Shown piece after piece: positions 56,183 to 64,000 of a stretch of DNA of 64,000 bases. Position 1 is the stretch's first letter; the number at the start of each line of letters is the position of its first letter. The notes beneath the pieces are model-generated. The model had not been told where the DNA came from and ran no database searches. It worked only from the letters and a program-made list of their open reading frames with translations. Made by a program: the position numbers and the translations under genes. This DNA comes from Allobosea caraganae (GTDB lineage Bacteria > Pseudomonadota > Alphaproteobacteria > Rhizobiales > Beijerinckiaceae), in the NCBI RefSeq assembly GCF_003351345.1, contig NZ_QQTO01000001.1, positions 62,001 to 126,000 of the forward strand. Reading direction: 5' to 3'.

Positions 56183-57226
56183 TTAGCGACGTTTCCTCGC
56201 TTTTGCTTCGACTGGATTGAACAGTAGCGGCTCTTCCAGCGGCAACGGCTGTTGTTGCCGAGCCGGCTTCCCGCCGCTTATCGGCATGGGCGGTAGTGGC
56301 GGCTCCCTGCGAAGTTCCTCCGGCGTCGGCTTGCGCTGGGGCTTCTTTCGCTGGACGGCGCGAGCTTCCTGCGTGGCTCTAACGGTGTTGAGTTCGGTAA
56401 GGATGCCGAGGTTTGGGCCTGCAATCAAATCCCTTACCGTCACGATCTGGATGCGCGGCCGCTCACCCCCAGGTAGTTCAATCCTACCACCCAAAGCCGC
56501 TTCAGTCCTCATGTCGGAAGTCGGGTCGTTCAAGCAAATGAACACGCCCATATCGGCGCCCTCGCGTTGAACGACGCTCTTGAGAACTCGGATTGCGTCC
56601 GGGCCAACATGACGACCGCTTTTGACAGAGACGATTGCGTGTCCATAGCGCCCAGGACCTGAGATGAACGAAATCTCGCCGTCGATTCCCTTATCCGGCC
56701 CCCTGCCCTTTGCTTGGCCTCCAATGCGACCAACGGCCCATTCCTGGAAGGTATACGGCGGAAGCTCCGCAAGCTTCCGAGCAGCGAATTCGTCCTTAGG
56801 AATACCTTCGACCGCATATTTTGCGGACGGCAACCATGTTTTGATCCGATCCTCGATAACTTGGATCGCCAAGTAGGTGATATCGATCCCAATCCATGAG
56901 CGCCCCAATCTCTCAGCTGCGTGAACCGCTGTTCCGCAACCACAGAATGGATCGAGCACGACGTCGCCTTGCTTGCTGGACGCAGAGATAATTCTTTCTA
57001 GCAGAGCCAAAGGCTTCTGCGTCGGGTAGCCAACACAAAATTGCTGTTGCCATTCCCCCTCCGTCAGAACCGCGCTCAACTCTTCTCGCTGATCTACAAA
57101 CGTGCCCGCAAGGCTCTCCTGCCATTCCTCATCCGTGAGGGGTCTGTCGCTGACGGTGTAGCGAATGCCGTTGCCGTGTATCGCCCGTTCGAGCGCCACA
57201 AGGCGCCTAGAAATCTCCCGGCTCAT
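56183..57226 (-). CDS. Chimeric DNA methyltransferase/nuclease fragment
   Basis: A 347-residue open frame of mixed origin. Residues 1 to about 64 (MSREISRRLVALERAIHGNG...) resemble a small phage-type protein. Residues about 66-130 are only the C-terminal part of an N4/N6 DNA methyltransferase: TQKPLALLERIISASS and the AdoMet motif DPFCGCGTA (92-100). The catalytic (D/N/S)PPY motif, which precedes these in this class, is missing. Residues about 150-270 form an Mrr-like nuclease domain (GPDKGIDGEISF, AIVSVKSG) with a possible PD-(D/E)xK-type site. Methylation should be impossible; nuclease activity is conceivable. Probably the product of a deletion. Confidence 0.7.
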   Translation of the reverse strand: MSREISRRLVALERAIHGNGIRYTVSDRPLTDEEWQESLAGTFVDQREELSAVLTEGEWQQQFCVGYPTQKPLALLERIISASSKQGDVVLDPFCGCGTAVHAAERLGRSWIGIDITYLAIQVIEDRIKTWLPSAKYAVEGIPKDEFAARKLAELPPYTFQEWAVGRIGGQAKGRGPDKGIDGEISFISGPGRYGHAIVSVKSGRHVGPDAIRVLKSVVQREGADMGVFICLNDPTSDMRTEAALGGRIELPGGERPRIQIVTVRDLIAGPNLGILTELNTVRATQEARAVQRKKPQRKPTPEELRREPPLPPMPISGGKPARQQQPLPLEEPLLFNPVEAKARKRR

Positions 57227-57435
57227 GCGACGCTCCTTACGGCCTCGTATGGGCTGATGATCATGCGGAAGATGTAGAAGACGTTCTCGGGACTGGCAGC
57301 GACGATAGCCGCAATCTTGGCCTCGCGCTCGGCTTCATCGGTGCCATGGATGATATGACGCTCGACGCTGCGCGCCGGGTTGCGGATAGCGTGGGCAACC
57401 TCCAGCTTGGCCAACCGACCCGATATCCGTGTCAT
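57223..57435 (-). CDS. Small phage-type protein, unknown
   Basis: A 70-residue protein whose stop overlaps the start of the chimeric gene (ATGA). The N terminus MTRISGRLAKLEVAHAI resembles that of the next gene (MSREISRRLVALERAI), so the two may be distant tandem paralogues. Such RLxxLE proteins are frequent in integrated elements of this order. Function unknown. Confidence 0.5.
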   Translation of the reverse strand: MTRISGRLAKLEVAHAIRNPARSVERHIIHGTDEAEREAKIAAIVAASPENVFYIFRMIISPYEAVRSVA

Positions 57436-57515
57436 GCCGGCCTCGTGATGCCTACGATGATGGCCTGATCCAATTCGCTATCGGAAACCCGCCCCCAAAT
57501 CATCGGAGATACCAG

Positions 57516-57749
57516 ATGCCAAACGCACATGTTGCGGCAGCCGCCACCGGCTTGCCCGCCGCCATCTTCAATCGCCGCCGTATGCTTCTCGGCTTGGCCG
57601 CGGCGTCAACGGCTGCCGCCGCGCCCATCGCGGTCGTGGCCGCCACCGATGAACTGCCCGAGAACACGGCCCTGCTCAATCTCGGTAATGGGACTTCCGC
57701 TCTTCTGGAGGCCTCCGCCGAGGAAGCAGCCGCGCTTCCACTACCGTGA
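57516..57749 (+). CDS. Small protein with Tat-like/hydrophobic N terminus, truncated
   Basis: A 77-residue open frame. FNRRRMLLGLAAASTAAAAPIAVVAA is a Tat-like signal, followed by DELPENTALLNLGNGTSALLEA. Proteins with such a signal and PEN...LLxLG are common in integrated elements, but they are longer. Here the frame ends early, and a second protein continues in another frame. It is probably the 5' part of a gene cut by a deletion. Confidence 0.4.
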   Translation: MPNAHVAAAATGLPAAIFNRRRMLLGLAAASTAAAAPIAVVAATDELPENTALLNLGNGTSALLEASAEEAAALPLP

Positions 57750-58485
57750 CTTTCCGAGGATCATTTTCAGCGATTGCGAGAGCGCGCTAAGAGGCGATAG
57801 CAGGCCGATCGACCGCTATCTCGACAACTATCTCAGCTACTCGAATTTTGAAGCTCTTGAGGAGCGACAGAGGGGGTTCCACGGCGCCAACCGCGTCGTC
57901 GTGAACGCAACGGTGACGACAAAGGATAATCTGAGCGTTCGCCTCTGGATGAAGAGGCTTGATGATCGCGGGCGATGGACACCGGCGCCGGAGTGGCGAG
58001 ACATTCCATACTATGGCCAGTCAGCCGTGATGGAGCGGCCGGATGACGAAGTGCTGTTCATTCGCGATGTCGATCGCCTCCTGGTCGAGAAGGTCGCCCA
58101 CTACGAGCGCTACGACCGCGTCGATAAGGACGAGCGGAGGTTGGTCGAGGCATCGTGTCAGCTGGTCAACGCAGTGTTCTGGCTGACGGTCCCCCCACAG
58201 GCCGAGCCATTGGAGGTCCGCTCCCCATTTGATGCACCGTCCTATGCGGGATTGAGAACCGCGCCGTGGCGGGACGATCTGACCCAAGAGTTCGCGGTCG
58301 AAAGCACACTCGAATTCGTGTCGTTCGTGAACGAGCTTCGGCGCGCTGAGAAACGCTTGCCGATTCCGCAAGGCAGCTTCCCGGCAAAGGCGAGTGATCT
58401 GGAGAAACTTGTGAAGGAGGCTCGTTCAGCTCGGGCTCGCCAGCAGCGCCGCCCTCCTCCCGCTTCGGATTCTGCTTCGGAATAG
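57688..58485 (+). CDS. Hypothetical protein with lost 5' end
   Basis: The protein-like part begins near 57750 (YRDFPRIIFSDCES) and runs to residue about 265, ending in a basic, Arg/Ala-rich tail. It contains ERQRGFHGANRVVVNATV, WRDIPYYGQSAVMERPDDEVLF and a helical LRRAEKRLPIPQG region. The bases before it belong to the truncated gene at 57516, in another frame, so the natural start is lost. The ATG at 57688 is only nominal. No family recognised. It lies just left of the tRNA-Ala attachment site. Confidence 0.45.
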   Translation: MGLPLFWRPPPRKQPRFHYRDFPRIIFSDCESALRGDSRPIDRYLDNYLSYSNFEALEERQRGFHGANRVVVNATVTTKDNLSVRLWMKRLDDRGRWTPAPEWRDIPYYGQSAVMERPDDEVLFIRDVDRLLVEKVAHYERYDRVDKDERRLVEASCQLVNAVFWLTVPPQAEPLEVRSPFDAPSYAGLRTAPWRDDLTQEFAVESTLEFVSFVNELRRAEKRLPIPQGSFPAKASDLEKLVKEARSARARQQRRPPPASDSASE

Positions 58486-58627
58486 CGCGTCAAACGGAGA
58501 GCATTTTGTCCGCAGTCGTCCACGGAACGCCGCGCCAATCCAGCCGCGAGACTAGGGCCGGAGATAGGGCCGGAATTTGGAGGTCGGATTTTTCTGTAAT
58601 TAAATCAGCTATTTAAGCTGGAAAGGA

Positions 58628-58703
<76 letters not shown>

Positions 58704-58884
58704 ACATAAGCCGCCGATTTGGGGATCGGCCGGGTCTTTCCTGGACATCCAGGCTTCGCCCTGGTGGGCGTCGGCCTCTCGATGTCCGCTCGCCGCAACC
58801 GCGGCGAAGCGCTCTATAGGCGGGCTAGCTCGAAGACTCAAGCACCCTTGTGACGGTTTTCCGTCAATTCTTCAGCGAGGCGCC

Positions 58885-59286
58885 TCAGACGTCCTCGTCG
58901 CCCTCGATATCGCCGTCGATCAGGTCGGCGACGTCGTCGTCGCCTTCCTCGTCCTCCTCGAGGAAGGTGTCGTCCTCCTCCGGCGCGATGTCGTCCTCGA
59001 CCTCGATATCGTCCTCGCTGGTGACGACGACGTCCTTCTCGGCCGTTTCGGCGTCGGCCTCGTCGAGCGAGACGAGCTCGACGGCGCCGTCGGCGACCTC
59101 GGCCTCCTCCTCGTCATCGGCCGGCTTGGCCGCAGCCACCGCCGCTGCCTTCGCCTGCGGCTCGAACATCGAGCGCGGGAAGGACTGCCCCGTATAGGGG
59201 GAGACGATGGGATCCTTGTTCAGATCGTAGAATTTGCGCCCCGTTGTTGGGCAAACGCGCTTCGTACCAAGTTCCGGTTTCGCCAC
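58885..59286 (-). CDS. TIGR02300-type acidic protein, unknown function
   Basis: A 133-residue protein. The N-terminal 45 residues are conserved (AKPELGTKRVCPTTGRKFYD, DPIVSPYTGQSFPR) and have a zinc-ribbon-like look with only one Cys. The rest is a very acidic, probably disordered tail (EEDDTFLEEDEEGDDD). The family is typical of alphaproteobacteria and often lies beside tRNA-Ala and aroA, as here. Cytoplasmic; role unknown. Confidence 0.85.
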   Translation of the reverse strand: MAKPELGTKRVCPTTGRKFYDLNKDPIVSPYTGQSFPRSMFEPQAKAAAVAAAKPADDEEEAEVADGAVELVSLDEADAETAEKDVVVTSEDDIEVEDDIAPEEDDTFLEEDEEGDDDVADLIDGDIEGDEDV

Positions 59287-59411
59287 TGCGTCGGACCTTC
59301 AATTTTCGGACATGTTCTGAAAAGCAGGCGCGTCCGTTAGTCGGGCAAGAGGGCCCTGTCAAATGCTGATTTCATCCGGGCCGCTGATGTCGTCCACGGC
59401 TCAATGGCTGG

Positions 59412-59459
59412 AGCATGACGTCGTCCGAAAAACCGGCCCCCGCTTTTCGGCGTCATGCT
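59412..59459. repeat. Palindromic intergenic repeat, copy 3
   Basis: AGCATGACG (59412-59420) pairs with CGTCATGCT (59451-59459), with the CCGAAAA ... TTTTCGG core. It lies between the divergent TIGR02300-type gene and aroA and could affect the aroA leader. Confidence 0.8.
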
Positions 59460-59517
59460 TGTGCGTGACGTGCGCGGGAAGGTCATGCTAGGCAGCCTGC
59501 GTTCTTCGTCAGCTCCC

Positions 59518-61524
<2,007 letters not shown>

Positions 61525-61589
61525 CGCTGCACAGCATTCGCCCTTGGCGATACCGAAATCGAAGCGCACACTCGCATGACATTTGCTTG

Positions 61590-61638
61590 AAGCATGACGT
61601 GATCCGAAAACCGCTTCGCATTTTTCGGCATCATGCTT
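61590..61638. repeat. Palindromic intergenic repeat, copy 4
   Basis: AAGCATGA (61590-61597) pairs with TCATGCTT (61631-61638) around the CCGAAAA ... TTTTCGG core. It lies between cmk and the DUF1194 gene, 25 bases before the latter's start. Confidence 0.8.
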
Positions 61639-61663
61639 GGCTATATGACGACGGGAGGTGGCG

Positions 61664-62476
61664 ATGCGGCGTTGGCTGTTCGGTCTCTTGAGTCTCGCGG
61701 CGGCCGGATTGTGCACCGGCTCGGCGCCGAACGCGCAACAGCCCTCGACGCCACCGGAAGAGGTCGATGTCGCGCTCGTGCTCGCGGTCGACGTCTCCTA
61801 CTCGATGGATATCGACGAGCTCGCCCTGCAGCGGAACGGCTATATCGAGGCCTTCCGCTCGAAACAGCTGCACGAGGCGATCGGCAAGGGAGCGATCGGC
61901 AAGATCGCCGTGACCTATTTCGAATGGGCCGGCGGCAATTTCCAGTTCGTGGTCAAGCCCTGGACGATCATCGACACCCCGCAATCGGCCATCGCCTTCG
62001 CTGAGGAGCTGGGCGAGGCGCCGACGCGGCGCGGCCGGCGGACCTCGATCTCGGGCGCGATCGACCTCGGCATGTCCCTGCTCGACCAGGCCAACGTCAC
62101 GGCGATGCGCAAGGTGATCGACATCTCCGGCGACGGCGCCAACAATGATGGCCGCCCGGTGACGGTGGCGCGCGACGAGGCTCGCGACAAGGGCATCAGC
62201 ATCAACGGCCTGCCGGTGATGCTGAAGCAGGCGAGCTATTTCGACATCGACAATCTCGACGTCTACTACGAGGACTGCGTCGTCACCGGCATCGGCGCCT
62301 TCGTCATCCCGATCCGCGAGCGCCACCAGTTCGTCGACGCCACCCGCACCAAGCTGGTGCGCGAGATCGCCGAGCTGCCGGCCGGCGAGGCGCGGGTCCA
62401 GAAGGCGCAGGCGCAGAAGCCGCGGACGGAATGCATGTCCGGCGAGCGGCAATGGCGCGATCGGATGGGGAATTGA
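61664..62476 (+). CDS. DUF1194 (von Willebrand A-like) secreted protein
   Basis: A 270-residue protein. The ATG at 61664 is 5 bases after GGGAGG. A signal peptide (WLFGLLSLAAAGLCTGSA) precedes the DUF1194 domain. VDVALVLAVDVSYSMD gives the D-x-S-x-S metal-ion (MIDAS) motif near residue 40, and VIDISGDGANNDGRPV near residue 150 completes it. Such periplasmic VWA-like proteins may mediate protein contacts; their role is unknown. It stands alone between cmk and the convergent parE gene. Confidence 0.85.
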   Translation: MRRWLFGLLSLAAAGLCTGSAPNAQQPSTPPEEVDVALVLAVDVSYSMDIDELALQRNGYIEAFRSKQLHEAIGKGAIGKIAVTYFEWAGGNFQFVVKPWTIIDTPQSAIAFAEELGEAPTRRGRRTSISGAIDLGMSLLDQANVTAMRKVIDISGDGANNDGRPVTVARDEARDKGISINGLPVMLKQASYFDIDNLDVYYEDCVVTGIGAFVIPIRERHQFVDATRTKLVREIAELPAGEARVQKAQAQKPRTECMSGERQWRDRMGN

Positions 62477-62483
62477 AGGTCGT

Positions 62484-62810
62484 TCAGTTCGGGGAATCGT
62501 CGTCGCCGGGCGCCAGCAGCGCTTTGACGTCGCGACCGCGATAGAGGATGCGCAGCACGATGACCTCATCGGCCGTCACAACGAAGGCAATGGTCGCACG
62601 TCTCCGGTAGCCGAGAAGCCGTAGCCCCGGCGCGAGATCGTCGCGCCGCGTTCCCCGCTCCGGCGCGATGCCGAGCCCGAGACAATAGTCAGTCAAACTG
62701 CCGGTGAAGCTGCGAGCCGGACTTCTGCCCGAGCGATCGGCGATATAGGCGAAAAGCGCATCGAGATCGTCCTGCGCCTCAGGGGCAAAGAGAACCCTGA
62801 ACGATCTCAT
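62484..62810 (-). CDS. parE: RelE/ParE family toxin
   Basis: A 108-residue ParE-type toxin: VLFAPEAQDDLDALFAYIADRSG forms the N-terminal helices, RRDDLAPGLRLLGYRRRATIAFVV the central strands, and VIVLRILYRGRD the C-terminal strand. ParE members poison DNA gyrase. It starts at an ATGA overlap with the antitoxin gene upstream, the usual parDE layout. Length is normal. Confidence 0.87.
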   Translation of the reverse strand: MRSFRVLFAPEAQDDLDALFAYIADRSGRSPARSFTGSLTDYCLGLGIAPERGTRRDDLAPGLRLLGYRRRATIAFVVTADEVIVLRILYRGRDVKALLAPGDDDSPN

Positions 62811-63097
62811 CCGCGGCCCGAGGCCGGCTTCTTCTTCGCATCGTAGCGCGCCTCGAGCCCGGCCATGACCTGCTCGGCCGGGATCGCGCGCGACGGGTCG
62901 GCCCGATAGGCCTCGTAGGCGGGAACGACCTCCTCGCGCAGCCAGGTTTCAAGCGCGGCATCGCGCGCTTGCAAGGTCCGCAAACCGTCGCGAATGACCT
63001 CGCTCTCCGACGCATATTCGCCGGATGCGACCTTGTCCTTGACCATCTGCGCCATCTCGTGGGGCAAGGTGATGCTGAGCGAGGTGGTGCTGCGCAT
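62807..63097 (-). CDS. parD: ParD family antitoxin
   Basis: A 96-residue ribbon-helix-helix antitoxin starting at 63097, with AGAGGAGA upstream. RSTTSLSITLPHEMAQMVKDKVASGEYASESEVIRDGLRTLQARD is the DNA-binding dimer unit; the C-terminal acidic/helical tail (EEVVPAYEAYRAD) should bind and block ParE. It probably represses its own operon. A decayed relative lies at about 63743-63830. Confidence 0.87.
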   Translation of the reverse strand: MRSTTSLSITLPHEMAQMVKDKVASGEYASESEVIRDGLRTLQARDAALETWLREEVVPAYEAYRADPSRAIPAEQVMAGLEARYDAKKKPASGRG

Positions 63098-63166
63098 GGC
63101 TCGGTCTCCTCTGATCAAGAATAGCAAACACGATTCAATCGTGCCAGCGCCGCAAGATCAGCCGCT

Positions 63167-63739
63167 TCACCCCAGCGCGCGCTTGATCGCGGCGATGTCG
63201 ACATTGCGCAGGTAGCGCGGGATGTTGCGCCACATCGTGTGATAGCCGAAGCCGCCGTTGCGCAGCTCGTCCAGCGCCTGCTCCCTGCTCCAGCCCTGGA
63301 ACACCATCCGGTACATCGCCGTGACGACCCCGGTGCGGTCGGCGCCGTGCTGGCAATGCAGCAGTACCGGGCCGAGTGCCTCCGCAGCCCTGATCGCGCG
63401 CAGCGCCGCGATGACGTCCTCATCCTCGATGTGCCAGGTCTTCATGGGAATGCGGACCAGCCTGATGCCGGCAAGCCCGGGCAGGCGCTGATCGGAATGA
63501 AAGGCGCGGAGGTTGACGATCGTCCTGACGCCGAGCGAGCGAATGGCCTTCACATCGCCTTTGTGAATCTGCGCGCTGCGGAAGAGCATGGGCGTCACGC
63601 GATGCAGGTTCATCGCGGCTGCGACCGGCGTCGCCCATTCGCGCCTTTGCACGGCATCGGCGGCATGAACCGAAGGCAGGGGCGGAAGGAACTGGGCGGC
63701 GACGAGAAGAGGCAGGGTGAGCAGTCGGCGGTGTTTCAT
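63167..63739 (-). CDS. Exported tyrosine/dual-specificity phosphatase
   Basis: A 190-residue phosphatase. MKHRRLLTLPLLVAAQFLPPLPSVHA is a signal peptide, so it acts in the periplasm. The active-site C-x5-R loop is HCQHGADRTGVV near residue 125, and the general-acid loop is probably the WHIEDEDV region near residue 97. An ATG three bases upstream (63742) is an alternative start. The earlier part of the open frame is the parD remnant. Similar proteins include small DSP-like phosphatases with unknown substrates. Confidence 0.83.
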   Translation of the reverse strand: MKHRRLLTLPLLVAAQFLPPLPSVHAADAVQRREWATPVAAAMNLHRVTPMLFRSAQIHKGDVKAIRSLGVRTIVNLRAFHSDQRLPGLAGIRLVRIPMKTWHIEDEDVIAALRAIRAAEALGPVLLHCQHGADRTGVVTAMYRMVFQGWSREQALDELRNGGFGYHTMWRNIPRYLRNVDIAAIKRALG

Positions 63740-63742
63740 CAT

Positions 63743-63830
63743 GCCCTGCAAGCTTCGCAGGTCATCGCGGATGACCTCGCTGTCCGAGATGCGCCGCCCG
63801 AGGCGGCTTTGCCTTTGGCGATCTGCACCT
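63743..63830 (-). pseudogene. Remnant of a second parD
   Basis: Read leftward, one frame gives AKGKAASG and the next gives RISDSEVIRDDLRSLQ. These match KDKVASG and YASESEVIRDGLRTLQ of the intact ParD at 62807. One frameshift separates them, and both ends are missing. It lies immediately before the phosphatase start. Confidence 0.6.
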
Positions 63831-63887
63831 TCTCTTGAGGCCGAACGATGGCACAAGCCCAGGCGCCGGGCATCGCGTGCCGGTCCT

Positions 63888-64000
63888 TCAGGTGCCGCGC
63901 GGCTTCGCCCGCGTCGTCGGCAGGGCGGCAGCTGGATCGTCGGGCCAGAGATGGCGCGGGTAGCGGCCCTTCATGTCGGCCTTCACCGCCGCCCAGGAAC
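63888..64000 (-). CDS. hrpB: ATP-dependent helicase HrpB, 3' end only
   Basis: The last 36 codons of a minus-strand gene that continues past the window end: SWAAVKADMKGRYPRHLWPD, then DPAAALPTTRAKPRGT and stop. This is the characteristic C terminus of HrpB-type DEAH helicases. Only the tail is visible, so nothing more can be said. Confidence 0.75.
   Translation of the reverse strand, partial: SWAAVKADMKGRYPRHLWPDDPAAALPTTRAKPRGT

Overview
The window is high-GC bacterial DNA with the gene content and repeats of an alphaproteobacterium of the Hyphomicrobiales (a Bosea/Methylobacterium/Rhizobium-like genome). Supporting signs are the class II AroA followed by Cmk, a TIGR02300-type acidic protein, ThuA, OpgG, many sugar and peptide ABC transporters, and intergenic palindromes of types common in that order. 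The species cannot be fixed from the sequence alone.

Layout. 0-6.5 kb: siderophore-interacting protein, a Fic toxin with a small partner, a CAP-domain lipoprotein, then a LysR regulator divergent from a ChaC-like gene and an MFS exporter. The last two each have a near-identical 47-bp upstream block. 6.6-11 kb: a divergent GH3 beta-glucosidase / OpgG pair. 11.4-25.4 kb: a catabolic locus bracketed by two sugar ABC transporters that lack ATPase genes. It holds ThuA, a Tm-1-like/UPF0261 protein, a PEP-hydrolase-family protein, an SRPBCC protein, a cupin protein and a Gfo/Idh dehydrogenase. It also holds a regulator that joins a PEP-hydrolase-like domain to a degenerate NtrC-type AAA+ domain, and a shortened third PEP-hydrolase paralogue. 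25.6-30.5 kb: an orphan molybdopterin subunit of the xanthine dehydrogenase family, a lone sugar-binding protein and an RpiR regulator. 30.6-37 kb: a dipeptide/oligopeptide ABC operon ending in an alpha/beta hydrolase. 37.3-39.1 kb: ilvD. 39.2-46.9 kb: a sugar/polyol ABC system with two paralogous binding proteins, a UgpC-type ATPase and an alditol-oxidase-like flavoprotein. All three of its transcription units carry the same GntR-type palindrome over the -35 box.

47.1-58.7 kb is a decayed accessory region. It has AT-rich patches, small secreted or membrane proteins, a collagen-like membrane protein, a chimeric DNA methyltransferase/nuclease fragment, DUF3987 primase-like remnants in both orientations, and two tRNA-3'-end-like scars. 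A 19-bp direct repeat at 50255 and 58623 matches the 3' end of tRNA-Ala(GGC), which marks a tRNA-targeted integration of about 8.4 kb whose integrase is gone.

58.9-64 kb returns to core genes: the TIGR02300-type gene, aroA (with an apparent one-base insertion just after its start codon), cmk, a DUF1194 protein, ParDE, a secreted tyrosine phosphatase and the 3' end of hrpB. The most unusual content is the PEP-hydrolase/Tm-1 locus with its degenerate regulator, the shared operator set, and the accessory island.
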